A DNA stretch of 37,658 bases from Bacteroidales bacterium (GCA_003818205.1 RPRQ01000043.1:1-37658); one strand, 5' to 3'. Shown: positions 7,665 to 16,034, numbered from the stretch's first letter. The notes: generated by a model from the sequence alone, not told the origin. Translations and numbers: made by a program.

Positions 7665-8240
7665 CTAAAGTTTCAGCCTATCCTTAAATGGCTCAAAGGT
7701 CATAAAATCGGCATGGTGAACAACAAATGCCTCTGTGGTACGCTTAACCATATCGCCTTCACCAGCATGAGTAGCGATGATATGGCATACAGCAGGTGGT
7801 ACATCGCACATTTCAGCTAAGGAGACCCCAGAGAAAGGGTGACGAAGATACTTACCATAGGAGCCTTGAAACGATTTACCATCCTTCATTTCGTACTCAA
7901 GAAGTTTTCCAACATCGGCAAGGATTGCACCTGCGATAAGTACATCCATATTCACAGGAAGATCTGTTTTGAAGAATTTGTTCATCTGATCGCCACAATC
8001 CTTTGCGATATGAACCACTGCACGTTTATGTCCCATAAAGGTAACCTTCAAGTCAGGGCCACAAAGCAAAGTAAATGGAATAGTGTTTAAATCTTCTGGA
8101 GTTAATACACTTTTTTGAAGGGCTAATGCCCAAGTACGAGTTGTTTTTTCTTTCAACTCACTATTTTTGATCCATTCAAGTTCTGGCCATAATTGCTTGG
8201 CTTGCTCAATGAATTTTGGCTCAATGTCAATTTTCATCAT
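7665..8240 (-). CDS. Degenerate HD-domain protein
   Basis: A 191-residue cytoplasmic protein with an HD-superfamily core. His71 lies in GHKRAVVHIA, the HD doublet region reads ILADVGKLLEYE (Ala108-Asp109 instead of His-Asp), and downstream come HPFSGVSLAEM (His134), HIIATHAGEGD (His153, His157) and VVHHADF (Asp178). The HD superfamily normally hydrolyses phosphoesters with metals bound by the H...HD...D ligands. Loss of the doublet histidine argues for altered metal binding, or for a structural or regulatory role. Its position between the isocitrate dehydrogenase-like gene and two aconitases suggests a link to that pathway, but the function is unknown. The start is ATG ATG, and the second codon is an equally good start. 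Confidence 0.8.
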   Translation of the reverse strand: MMKIDIEPKFIEQAKQLWPELEWIKNSELKEKTTRTWALALQKSVLTPEDLNTIPFTLLCGPDLKVTFMGHKRAVVHIAKDCGDQMNKFFKTDLPVNMDVLIAGAILADVGKLLEYEMKDGKSFQGSYGKYLRHPFSGVSLAEMCDVPPAVCHIIATHAGEGDMVKRTTEAFVVHHADFMTFEPFKDRLKL

Positions 8241-8282
8241 GGTTTTTCCTAGTTAATGGTTATGAAAAATGGCCTTAGACTT

Positions 8283-8290
8283 CAAAGGTA
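8283..8290 (-). promoter_or_regulatory. Candidate -7 element (TACCTTTG) upstream of the HD gene
   Basis: The minus strand reads TACCTTTG, matching TAnnTTTG, 43 bases before the HD start. The -33 region shows no clear TTTG. It hints at a promoter internal to the leftward gene series. Confidence 0.4.
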
Positions 8291-8376
8291 GAAAGATAAG
8301 GCCATATATTAATACTGTTAGATCAATGTAATGATTTATTAAATAACATAGCTATCTGCGTTTTCATAGATTTTAT

Positions 8377-8454
8377 TTGGAATGATGGAAAGATGGAATA
8401 TTGGATGAAAAAAGTGTGAAGAAACAGCATTATTCCATTATTCCAATATTCCAA
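8377..8454. repeat. 78-base MITE-like palindrome, copy 1
   Basis: The left arm begins TTGGAATGATGGAA and the right arm ends in its near inverse, about 27 bases each with roughly five mismatches, around a 22-base purine-rich loop. A second copy at 26890-26967 has the same length and a left arm differing at one position. It lies between isocitrate dehydrogenase and the HD gene. Confidence 0.75.
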
Positions 8455-8519
8455 GGTCAATAAATATTAATGTTCTACAGATAATTAGTATTCTAATATA
8501 CTTTCTTGTATCGAGTTCA

Positions 8520-9719
8520 TTATTTTAGTTTGGCTATAATTGCATCTGCCATTTGTGTTGTTGAAGCAGCACCATTACTTAATACTTCTTGTTTGCCGCT
8601 CATCTTCATCATATCGTAACATCTTACTTTACCCTCAGCGATAACTTTTAAAACTGCATCTTTAATGCGATTTGCAATTTTATCTTCACCGATGTGCTCA
8701 AGCATCATAACCGCTGAAAGGATCATTGCAATTGGATTTACAATACTTGGATTTAGTTCAGCATATTTAGGTGCAGAACCGTGAGTTGGTTCAAAAACGC
8801 AAACCCCTGTTTCGGGGTTAAACTGTGCTGACGTTGCAAAACCCAATCCGCCAATTAAACCTGCGAATGCATCGGAAACTATATCACCGAACATATTTTC
8901 TGAAACAATTACATGATAGTTTTCGGGGTTTTTGGTAAGCCACATCATCATTGCATCGATATTAACATCTTCAACCCTGATGTTTGGATATTCGTTTTTA
9001 CTCATATCCTGAGCAATTTTCAGGATCATTCCAGATGTTTCGCGAATAACATTGGGTTTCTCGCATACCGTAACCTTATCGAACCCACGTTTTTTAGCGT
9101 ATTCGAAAGCAGCTTTAATAATTCGTGTTGAATATTTTTTTGTTACAATTCGGGTTGAAATGGCTAGCTCTGGTCTTGGGCACCAAGCAAAATTTTCTTT
9201 GAATCGTGGATGGGTCATGAATGTATCATAAACCTGATCGTTAGGATTTGTCCATTCTACACCACCGTATAATCCTTCAGTGTTTTGACGGAAAATCATA
9301 CAATCAACAACAGGCTCATCGCTGCCACCTTTTGTATTACGGCGTATAAAGTTCAAAGGGTTACCGGGTAATGTTATACATGGTCTCATGCAGATATCCA
9401 AACCGAATTTTTGACGCATGGTTACGATTGGACTATAGTATGTGAATCCTTTATCTTTTAATTTAGGATCTAATTCAGTTAGGGTTTTATCTTTTGGTTT
9501 TGAGGTTATTGCACCAAAAAGACCAATTTTGTGTTGCTCTAGTAGTTTAATGGTACGATCGGGAAGGGGATTACCTTCTTTACACCAGAATTCCCATCCT
9601 ATATCACCATTAACATATTCAGCATCGAAACCGGCTGCATCCAGCACGCGAATAGCTTCATCTAATACAACTTTTCCAATGCCATCACCGGGCATGGCTA
9701 CGATTGTTCTTTTGGCCAT
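8520..9719 (-). CDS. Isocitrate/isopropylmalate-family dehydrogenase, probably isocitrate dehydrogenase
   Basis: This 399-residue beta-decarboxylating dehydrogenase would oxidise isocitrate to 2-oxoglutarate and CO2. Family motifs are PGDGIG near the N-terminus, FRQNTEGLYGGVEW as the substrate loop, and NMFGDIVSDAFAGLIGGLG as the metal site. EPTHGSAPKYAELNP follows. The APKYA segment keeps the Lys-Tyr pair that E. coli isocitrate dehydrogenase uses for NADP, where isopropylmalate dehydrogenases have Asp-Ile. A Tyr (in CYDMMK) is also kept at the third NADP site, so NADP preference is inferred. Homoisocitrate or isopropylmalate activity is less likely but not excluded. ATG is the start. The gene lies downstream of the symporter and upstream of the HD and aconitase genes on the same strand. 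Confidence 0.85.
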   Translation of the reverse strand: MAKRTIVAMPGDGIGKVVLDEAIRVLDAAGFDAEYVNGDIGWEFWCKEGNPLPDRTIKLLEQHKIGLFGAITSKPKDKTLTELDPKLKDKGFTYYSPIVTMRQKFGLDICMRPCITLPGNPLNFIRRNTKGGSDEPVVDCMIFRQNTEGLYGGVEWTNPNDQVYDTFMTHPRFKENFAWCPRPELAISTRIVTKKYSTRIIKAAFEYAKKRGFDKVTVCEKPNVIRETSGMILKIAQDMSKNEYPNIRVEDVNIDAMMMWLTKNPENYHVIVSENMFGDIVSDAFAGLIGGLGFATSAQFNPETGVCVFEPTHGSAPKYAELNPSIVNPIAMILSAVMMLEHIGEDKIANRIKDAVLKVIAEGKVRCYDMMKMSGKQEVLSNGAASTTQMADAIIAKLK

Positions 9720-10051
9720 AGAGATTATTTTTTAGGGATTAGTATTTTTACTTTACTAGAAACTACTATTCTTTTATTTTAAGAAATTTAGTAATTCATT
9801 AATCAATGTCGTTTAGCGTTTTTTAAATCAACTCTTCCACCCCGCCATGAGGGGTTAGAAGGTTTATTAACCTAGCATAGTCCGTAGGACATGCTAGCGT
9901 TAAATCCCTTAACGACATTGATTCATTAATCTTTACTATTTTAAAATTAACCCTGTAAAACTAAATTTTTTTTAAATACAAAAGTTAAATAATCGAACCA
10001 ATATGGGATAGCTAATTTAAGTTTAAAAACATAAAAAACATTAGGTTAGGC
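9720..10051. repeat. Spacer with an inverted-repeat element (9801-9923)
   Basis: No gene is seen in this 332-base spacer. AATCAATGTCGTT (9801-9813) is perfectly inverted at 9911-9923, and similarity continues weakly outward on both sides. Inside lie CCCC...GGGG and a strong palindrome at 9872-9897 (CTAGCAT, GTCC, loop GTA, GGAC, ATGCTAG). The element is about 123 bases and looks like a small non-autonomous or structural repeat. Confidence 0.6.
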
Positions 10052-11500
10052 TTAAAATATTTTCTCTTTACGTGCTCTATACTTTGAATAAATATTCCCA
10101 ACTAAAATGAAAAATATAGTGGCAATAATGCTTGCGTAGGTTTTATCAATATCAAACCACTCCATCTTTCGAGCAAGAAGGCTGAATAGGATAGCAAGAG
10201 TTCCTCCTATAAAAGCAAATAGGGCTGCGTACCGAGATATCCAGTTTAACTTATAAATACCCAATAGTATAACAATTGCTCCAATAGCTCTTATTGAATA
10301 GGAAAAATAGCCGGCATCAAGAACTGCTCCATGAATAAAAATAGCCAATGGAACGGTAATAATATTTACAAGTATTACTAGGCGTCGAGCAATTTTGATG
10401 ATTTTCTCATCGGTTGCATTTTTATTGATTAAGCCTTGGTAGATATCTTTAGTAGCGATTGTTACAATAGCAAAGTTAACAGGGCCAATGGTCGATAGTA
10501 TTGCCGCAAGTATTGCTGCTAAAGCGATACCACCTAAAATGGGGTGAATAAATGTTGGAGTCATCAGAAGAGTTGGAAGAACCTCCTTAGCATCAACAAT
10601 TGAAGCTGGGTCGATGAAAATTCCGCTACGAGCCATAAGTCCAAGATAGGCGGTCATTATACCAAAGGGTGCAATGAATAGGGCCGATAGGATTGCAGCA
10701 CGCTTAGCGGTTACGGGGTTCTTTGCTGCGAAAATTGGCTGAATACTTGCCTGAGCGGCCATTCCGCCTAGAATACCTCCAAGGATTAAGCTGAATGCTG
10801 CGGTCCAGCCTACGCTGAAAGGGTTATAGTAGCTATGAGGTGCTCCTATTGCTACCAATTTTTCTGACAGAATGGACATGTCCCCAATTGCAATTATTCC
10901 AACTATTACCGCTATTCCGATGCCTACATAACGAACAATTAGGTTAATGATTGCTACAATTGTTAGGGCGTGCATACCTCCAACATACATATAGGTTGTT
11001 GTGATTATTGCACCTGCTATAACCGCATATGTCCAGTTAATATGAAATATAGGCGCAAGAACATGAGAGAAAGTGGTTAGCTCAACGTAAGCCAGGGTAA
11101 TAAAAGCGATAAGGAAAGCGACTGCAGAAATGGTTCTTGCTTTTTTGCCGAATATACTTTCAATCATTTCGCTTACTGTATGAACTTTCTTTTCTCGATA
11201 ATGCTTGGCAAGGGTAAAACCAAGAATAAGCATGCCAATAGCCGTAGAAATATTGTATAGTATTGGTTGAAGCGACATGGTATGAAAGGCCTTTTCGCTA
11301 ACGCCAATTGTACTTAACCCGCCAAGCCATTCAGCAGCAACAACGATGGCGCAGACAAGTACACCCAGATTTCGCCCTGCAACAAGATAATCGGATGAGG
11401 ATTTGGAAGCAATTTTTTTGGTAAGAAACGAAATACCAATAACTAAAGCAAAATATGATAGAACAATCCAGATGTAGGGGTTTGAGAACATTGAACCCAT
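10052..11500 (-). CDS. Sodium:solute symporter family transporter
   Basis: This 482-residue polytopic membrane protein has about 13 hydrophobic segments and belongs to the SSF family. The signature near the N-terminus is SSSDYLVAGRNLG followed by AEWLGGLSTIG, and PFGIMTAYLGLMARSG lies in the middle. SSF carriers use a sodium gradient to bring in sugars, amino acids, nucleosides or organic acids. The place upstream of isocitrate dehydrogenase and the aconitases suggests an organic acid substrate, perhaps a di- or tricarboxylate or a short monocarboxylate, but nothing in the protein proves this. ATG at 11500 is used. Met4 is an alternative start. Confidence 0.85.
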   Translation of the reverse strand: MGSMFSNPYIWIVLSYFALVIGISFLTKKIASKSSSDYLVAGRNLGVLVCAIVVAAEWLGGLSTIGVSEKAFHTMSLQPILYNISTAIGMLILGFTLAKHYREKKVHTVSEMIESIFGKKARTISAVAFLIAFITLAYVELTTFSHVLAPIFHINWTYAVIAGAIITTTYMYVGGMHALTIVAIINLIVRYVGIGIAVIVGIIAIGDMSILSEKLVAIGAPHSYYNPFSVGWTAAFSLILGGILGGMAAQASIQPIFAAKNPVTAKRAAILSALFIAPFGIMTAYLGLMARSGIFIDPASIVDAKEVLPTLLMTPTFIHPILGGIALAAILAAILSTIGPVNFAIVTIATKDIYQGLINKNATDEKIIKIARRLVILVNIITVPLAIFIHGAVLDAGYFSYSIRAIGAIVILLGIYKLNWISRYAALFAFIGGTLAILFSLLARKMEWFDIDKTYASIIATIFFILVGNIYSKYRARKEKIF

Positions 11501-11564
11501 ATTTATTTGATTAGTGAATGAGTTTTTGTGAAATCTTGCAATGAAAAGATTTTTCTGGGGGCTA

Positions 11565-11599
11565 AAAAGGGAAAGATCATTATATCGCCTTTCCCTTTT
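11565..11599 (-). terminator. Terminator after the beta-propeller gene
   Basis: An 11-base-pair perfect stem (AAAAGGGAAAG 11565-11575 with CTTTCCCTTTT 11589-11599) lies 30 bases past the stop of the leftward propeller gene. A T-rich tail follows on the minus strand. It separates that gene from the symporter. Confidence 0.85.
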
Positions 11600-11628
11600 A
11601 AAATTATCTTCTGATTGATTTTCTCAAT

Positions 11629-12903
11629 TTAATGATTCATTTGGTCTTTATCCATACTAAGTTTTATTAAGAATATATCATGTCCTTCTGGCTTGTCGAT
11701 ACTTTTAAAAAGATTACCTCCTGTATTTCCGGAGTGGTATATATTTCCCTTATTATCAATGCAAATTCCTTTGCCACAAGTTCCTCCGTTTTTACTGCTC
11801 GCTATATAATTATTAGCCCATACCAAACCGCCGTCTTTCGTAAATATTCGAATAAATGATTGACAAGCTGGCCAGTGCTGACATCCACTTACAACTATAT
11901 TTCCAGATATTTGTTCATTTAAAGCAATTCCGTTAATTCCATCCCATTTATTTGTACCAAATTGTTGTGTCCAAACCATTTCAAAGTTCTTGTTTAACTT
12001 AGATAAAAAACTATCCCCTTCACCTTGATTTTTACCATTCAAATCAGCACCTGTGCTACCTCCGATATAAATATTCTGCTCCTTATCTAACATAATATGG
12101 CTTGCCATATCAAATGCAGCTGTTCCAAACTGAAATAGTTTTACTGGTTCACCTTTATCAGTGAACTTTCCTACAAATGCATCCAAACTACCTTTGTTTT
12201 GGGTTGCTATATCGCCAAAAGTATATCCGCAAATATATATATTTAATTCGCTATCGCCTGTTATTCCTTGACACTCATCACCCTTTGGGGTTCCAAATTG
12301 CTTCCTCCAAATGCTATTGCCTTTATTATCTAGTTTTAAGATAATGCCATCCACGCCACCAAAAGACAATTTATCAAATGCTCCCTTGGTTGCTCCTACT
12401 ACATAAATATTCCCATTAATATCAACATATAACGTATTTCCAATATCCGTGCTATCGCTGCCAAATTGTTTTTGCCATTCAATATTTCCATTCATGTCAA
12501 ACTTAGCAACTATTATATCCTCCTTTCCAAAATTCTTCTCATTGACCACACCCTTTGTATAACCAGTTACATATACATTTCCGATTTGATCTAGAGCTAA
12601 CCAGTTAATTCTATCGTCTTCACCAGTTCCAAATTGCTTAGTCCAGATAGTATTTCCAGTGCTATCGTATTTTGAGACAAATCCATCTGTTTTGCCAAAA
12701 AATTGACCAGCAAGAGCCCCTTTAGTATCTCCAGCTATATATACATTCCCATTTTTATCAGCTACAGGATTATAGGCAACAGCATCCTTATCTGAACCAA
12801 ATTGCTTACCGTAGATAAAGTTGGTTTGTGCTCCAATGTTAATTGTAAGACATACAAATACGGATAAAATAAATATCCATTTAATTTTAATTAATTTTTT
12901 CAT
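11629..12903 (-). CDS. Secreted seven-repeat beta-propeller (SBBP-type) protein
   Basis: The 424 residues start with a signal peptide (IKWIFILSVFVCLTINIGA, then cleavage near AQT). Seven repeats of about 55 residues follow, each with a KQFGT-like strand, an acidic turn, DxxGNIYV.G and a final GxxDxxxxKxDxxGN. Clear repeat starts include GKQFGSDKD, TKQFGTGEDD, KQFGSDSTD, KQFGTPKGDE, FQFGTAAFD and TQQFGTNKWD. The last two repeats are more diverged. Seven repeats suit one closed seven-bladed propeller. The protein is exported to the periplasm or surface, with function unknown and no sorting domain at the C-terminus. Unusually for this window, a good Shine-Dalgarno (AAAGGAG, 8 bases before the ATG) precedes the gene. 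Confidence 0.85.
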   Translation of the reverse strand: MKKLIKIKWIFILSVFVCLTINIGAQTNFIYGKQFGSDKDAVAYNPVADKNGNVYIAGDTKGALAGQFFGKTDGFVSKYDSTGNTIWTKQFGTGEDDRINWLALDQIGNVYVTGYTKGVVNEKNFGKEDIIVAKFDMNGNIEWQKQFGSDSTDIGNTLYVDINGNIYVVGATKGAFDKLSFGGVDGIILKLDNKGNSIWRKQFGTPKGDECQGITGDSELNIYICGYTFGDIATQNKGSLDAFVGKFTDKGEPVKLFQFGTAAFDMASHIMLDKEQNIYIGGSTGADLNGKNQGEGDSFLSKLNKNFEMVWTQQFGTNKWDGINGIALNEQISGNIVVSGCQHWPACQSFIRIFTKDGGLVWANNYIASSKNGGTCGKGICIDNKGNIYHSGNTGGNLFKSIDKPEGHDIFLIKLSMDKDQMNH

Positions 12904-13076
12904 GATTACATCTCCTTTTTTTAGTGTTAGATTTTATATTCTGTTTATAGATAATAAGTTACCATTTTGTATAGGTGGTTAACCAAATAATATAGATACC
13001 TGTTTATAAACTTTACCCTATCATAAAAGATATAAAAATATGATTTATTATATTTTGTCCGTTTATGAATAGTCAA

Positions 13077-14390
13077 TTAGTTCGAAATCTCCATCTTAAC
13101 TTTTCTATTCTTTATTTTCTCATCCTTTATTAGCTGAAGAGTCGTTTGTATTTTACTTCTTTTTATAGCCACATAAGCCGAATGGTCTAACACCTCAATC
13201 TTTCCTAATTCATCTTTTTGTAATCGCCCTTTTTGTATTAACATTCCTACAATATCCATTTTATTGATTTTATCTTTCCTACCTGCTCCAATATACAGGG
13301 TTTTCCACTCGCATGGTTTAGGTAGATTCAATGTTTGGGGAAGTTCTTCCTCCTCAGGTACAACCTCAACAAAAGGAGGTAAATAATCATCGACATCTAA
13401 TAAAAAATAGACCGTTCCATCTGAATGCATACGGGCTGTTCGCCCATTTCGATGAATCATCACATCCTCGGTGGCTGGTAGTTGGTAATGAATCACAGCA
13501 TCGATTTCAGGAATATCCAAGCCGCGAGCGGCTAAATCTGTAGTTATTAAAATATTAGTGCTTCCATTTCTAAATTTAATCAGCGTTCTCTCTCTATCAA
13601 TTTGCTCAAGGGCTCCGTGGTAAAAACCATGATCCACCTTGTTTCGGGTCAATTGATCTGAAATTCTATTAACAACCTCCCGATGATTACAGAAAACAAG
13701 TGTGGCCTGTGATTTAATATGGCCAAGTAAAAGCATTAACGCTTCGAGCTTATCATCGCCCTTTACACGAACCGATTTAATAGATAAAGTTGACTTTGAC
13801 TCTAGTTGACCAACAGTATAGTTTAACTCTACAAAATCATTGACACCGACAAAATCGGGAATCTCCTTTAAAGCCGTTGCTGAGGTAAGGATTCTTTTTT
13901 TAATGCTTCTACATTGCTGAACAATGTATTCCATCTCATCCTTAAATCCGAATTCTAAGGATTTATCAAACTCATCTAGTATTAGTATTGAAGTATCATC
14001 TAATATTAAATTTTTACGTCGTAAATGGTGTGCCAACCGCCCCGGAGTGCCAACCAGAATCGCTGGGGGATGCTGTAAATTATTCTCTTCGATACGAACA
14101 GCATGACCACCATAACAGCAATTAATTTTATGAGCAGTACCCATTTGTTTAAATACCTGCTCAATCTGTATGGCCAATTCTCGTGTTGGTACAATTATTA
14201 AAACTTGAACTCCAACTTTATCAATATCCAAAAGTTGTAAAATAGGCAATAAGAAACCTATAGTTTTACCTGAACCTGTTGGGGAAATTAAAACGACATC
14301 ATTTGGCTTATGAATTGCTGAAAGCATTTCATTCTGCATGTCGTTCAACGTAGTAATATTAAAACGCGATAGTATTTTAGAGTGAGTCAT
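13077..14390 (-). CDS. DEAD-box RNA helicase, DbpA-like
   Basis: A 437-residue ATP-dependent RNA helicase. Motifs in order are ISPTGSGKT (Walker A, about residue 35), PTRELA, GTPGR, LDEFDK (motif II, DEFD rather than DEAD), SAT, and HRNGRTARM (motif VI). The last 70 or so residues, LYIGAGRKDKINKMDIVGML through VAIKRS, match the DbpA RNA-binding domain that recognises 23S rRNA hairpin 92. A role in late assembly of the large ribosomal subunit follows from the family. The gene is divergent from the RhlE-like helicase at 14828, with 437 bases of repeat-rich spacer between. Confidence 0.88.
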   Translation of the reverse strand: MTHSKILSRFNITTLNDMQNEMLSAIHKPNDVVLISPTGSGKTIGFLLPILQLLDIDKVGVQVLIIVPTRELAIQIEQVFKQMGTAHKINCCYGGHAVRIEENNLQHPPAILVGTPGRLAHHLRRKNLILDDTSILILDEFDKSLEFGFKDEMEYIVQQCRSIKKRILTSATALKEIPDFVGVNDFVELNYTVGQLESKSTLSIKSVRVKGDDKLEALMLLLGHIKSQATLVFCNHREVVNRISDQLTRNKVDHGFYHGALEQIDRERTLIKFRNGSTNILITTDLAARGLDIPEIDAVIHYQLPATEDVMIHRNGRTARMHSDGTVYFLLDVDDYLPPFVEVVPEEEELPQTLNLPKPCEWKTLYIGAGRKDKINKMDIVGMLIQKGRLQKDELGKIEVLDHSAYVAIKRSKIQTTLQLIKDEKIKNRKVKMEISN

Positions 14391-14456
14391 ATTAAAAAAG
14401 TTGGATTTATTAGGCTTCAGATTAGTTTTAGAAATAGAATTATTTCTAATTGGCTA

Positions 14457-14464
14457 CAAATATA
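14457..14464 (-). promoter_or_regulatory. Candidate -7 element (TATATTTG) for the DbpA-like gene
   Basis: The minus strand reads TATATTTG, a full TAnnTTTG match, 66 bases before the start. A second TATATTTG on the plus strand at 14494-14501 could serve the opposite helicase with a very long leader. Confidence 0.35.
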
Positions 14465-14594
14465 CGATATAAAAGAAGTATAATTTTAAGACCTATATTT
14501 GCATCCTGAAACGTATTTATAAACACAACTGACTGACTAAATTTTTACATATTTCATGAAATACCTGATATTACTACATTTAATAAATAGGTCA

Positions 14595-14646
14595 CCCCTG
14601 CCTACCCTGCCTACCGGCAGGCAGGCGGCAGGCAGGCCTAACAGGG
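14595..14646. repeat. Extended GC-rich palindrome
   Basis: Outer arms CCCCTG (14595-14600) and CAGGG (14642-14646) enclose overlapping CCTGCC/GGCAGG units around CCGG. It is a larger, partly duplicated member of the family at 3203, 7520 and 37195. AATAGGTC immediately precedes it (14586-14593), the same octamer that bounds the neighbouring 98-base element. Confidence 0.65.
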
Positions 14647-14677
14647 CTTGATTTTCGGTTTAATAAAAATTACTACA

Positions 14678-14775
14678 AATAGGTCATCGCTCTGCGACTT
14701 TAAAAGCAGCATCGCTGCGAACTATTTGTAGAGTAGATGATTATATTATAACTAGCAGCATCGCTGCGACCTATT
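14678..14775 (-). repeat. 98-base element with AATAGGTC inverted ends, copy 1
   Basis: It is bounded by AATAGGTC (14678-14685) and GACCTATT (14768-14775). Inside are two GCAGC-atc-GCTGC hairpins (from 14706 and 14755). Read on the minus strand it aligns closely with 37567-37658, with mostly single-base differences and two small indels. Confidence 0.8.
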
Positions 14776-14780
14776 GAATT

Positions 14781-14788
14781 TAGATTTG
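14781..14788 (+). promoter_or_regulatory. Candidate -7 element (TAGATTTG) for the RhlE-like gene
   Basis: TAGATTTG fully matches TAnnTTTG, 40 bases before the ATG and immediately outside the 98-base element. No clear -33 is seen because the repeat end occupies that region. Confidence 0.45.
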
Positions 14789-14827
14789 TTCTCAATCAAT
14801 AATGATTTTTAAATAAAACTTATACCT

Positions 14828-15973
14828 ATGCCATTTTCAACCCTTGGTTTATCCTCATCCCTACTAAAAGCTATTGCTGAACAAAAATACTCAACACCCT
14901 TTCCAATACAAAAAGAGGCTATTCCGGCTATTCTAAATGGAAAAGATATTCTTGGTATTGCACAAACCGGCTCGGGTAAAACCGCAAGTTTTGTTCTACC
15001 TATTTTAGAACAGTTTCAGCATCAATCAACACCTTCGAAGAACAGGCATGTAAAAGTATTGGTGCTTGTACCAACAAGGGAACTCGCCATCCAAATAAAT
15101 AATGCTTTTAACATTTTTGGAAACTATTTTCCTGCTAAAACAAAATGTTTAGCCGTTCATGGTGGAGTGTCCATTAATCCCCAAATGATAGAATTACAGG
15201 GAGTAGAAATCTTAATTGCAACCCCCGGTAGGTTGTTGGAGTTAATATCATCAAAAGCAGTTTCGCTATCGGCTGTTCAAGTATTGGTATTAGATGAAGC
15301 CGACAAGATGCTTAACCTTGGATTTAAAGAGGAAATGACTCAAATATTTGAACTTCTACCTGCAAAACGCCAAACCCTTTTATTCTCCGCAACGCTTAGC
15401 AATGATATAAATACCATAAACAAGAATCTACTTCATGAACCACTTGTCATTAAGGTTGATGAAGAAATTACCAATTTGGATTTAATTGAGCAGACAGCTT
15501 ACCGTATCCCTGAAGAAAGAAAAGGGCCTTTGCTACGTTACATAATCATACATAACGATTTGGAACAAGTATTGGTATTTACATCAACGGTTCATCGTGC
15601 CGATATGGTGGCTGATAAGCTAAACAAGAACGGTATCAATGCTTCATCAATACACAGTAAAAAAAGCCAAGGGACACGAACAGCCGCTTTAAGCCTATTT
15701 AAAGCAGGGAAAATTAGAGTTTTGGTGGCAACGGACTTAATGGCTAGAGGTATTGATATAAAATTTTTGCCTTGCGTAATAAACTACGAATTACCCCGAT
15801 CCCCTAAAGACTACGTTCATAGAATAGGCCGAACGGGAAGAGCCGAATCTTCTGGCGAGGCCATTTCATTCATTACCCCAGAGGATGAGCATCATTTCAA
15901 GATAATTCAAAAGAAGATGGGCAAGATTGCTACATTCATTGATGGAAATGAAATTGATTTGAATGTTTATTAG
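14828..15973 (+). CDS. DEAD-box RNA helicase, RhlE-like
   Basis: A 381-residue helicase with only the two RecA-like domains and no C-terminal extension. Motifs are Q motif (TPFPIQKEAIP), AQTGSGKT, PTRELA, TPGR, LDEADKML, SAT, ARGID and HRIGRTGRA. It unwinds RNA duplexes using ATP. RhlE proteins act in ribosome maturation or RNA decay, often in the cold. A terminator follows directly. Opposite orientation to the DbpA-like gene suggests separate regulation of two helicases with related duties. Confidence 0.9.
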   Translation: MPFSTLGLSSSLLKAIAEQKYSTPFPIQKEAIPAILNGKDILGIAQTGSGKTASFVLPILEQFQHQSTPSKNRHVKVLVLVPTRELAIQINNAFNIFGNYFPAKTKCLAVHGGVSINPQMIELQGVEILIATPGRLLELISSKAVSLSAVQVLVLDEADKMLNLGFKEEMTQIFELLPAKRQTLLFSATLSNDINTINKNLLHEPLVIKVDEEITNLDLIEQTAYRIPEERKGPLLRYIIIHNDLEQVLVFTSTVHRADMVADKLNKNGINASSIHSKKSQGTRTAALSLFKAGKIRVLVATDLMARGIDIKFLPCVINYELPRSPKDYVHRIGRTGRAESSGEAISFITPEDEHHFKIIQKKMGKIATFIDGNEIDLNVY

Positions 15974-15994
15974 ATTTAGACATTTCCTATTATC

Positions 15995-16034
15995 AAAACC
16001 CTGTTGTTCGAACATAAACATCCAACAGGGTTTT
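15995..16034 (+). terminator. Terminator after the RhlE-like gene
   Basis: A 12-base-pair perfect stem (AAAACCCTGTTG with CAACAGGGTTTT) has a T-rich tail, 21 bases past the stop. Confidence 0.9.

Larger units (their letters stand above)
14391..14827. other. Repeat-rich spacer between divergent helicase genes
   Basis: This 437-base spacer holds candidate promoters for both genes, a GC-rich palindrome (14595-14646) and a 98-base element (14678-14775). No coding region is seen. Confidence 0.8.
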
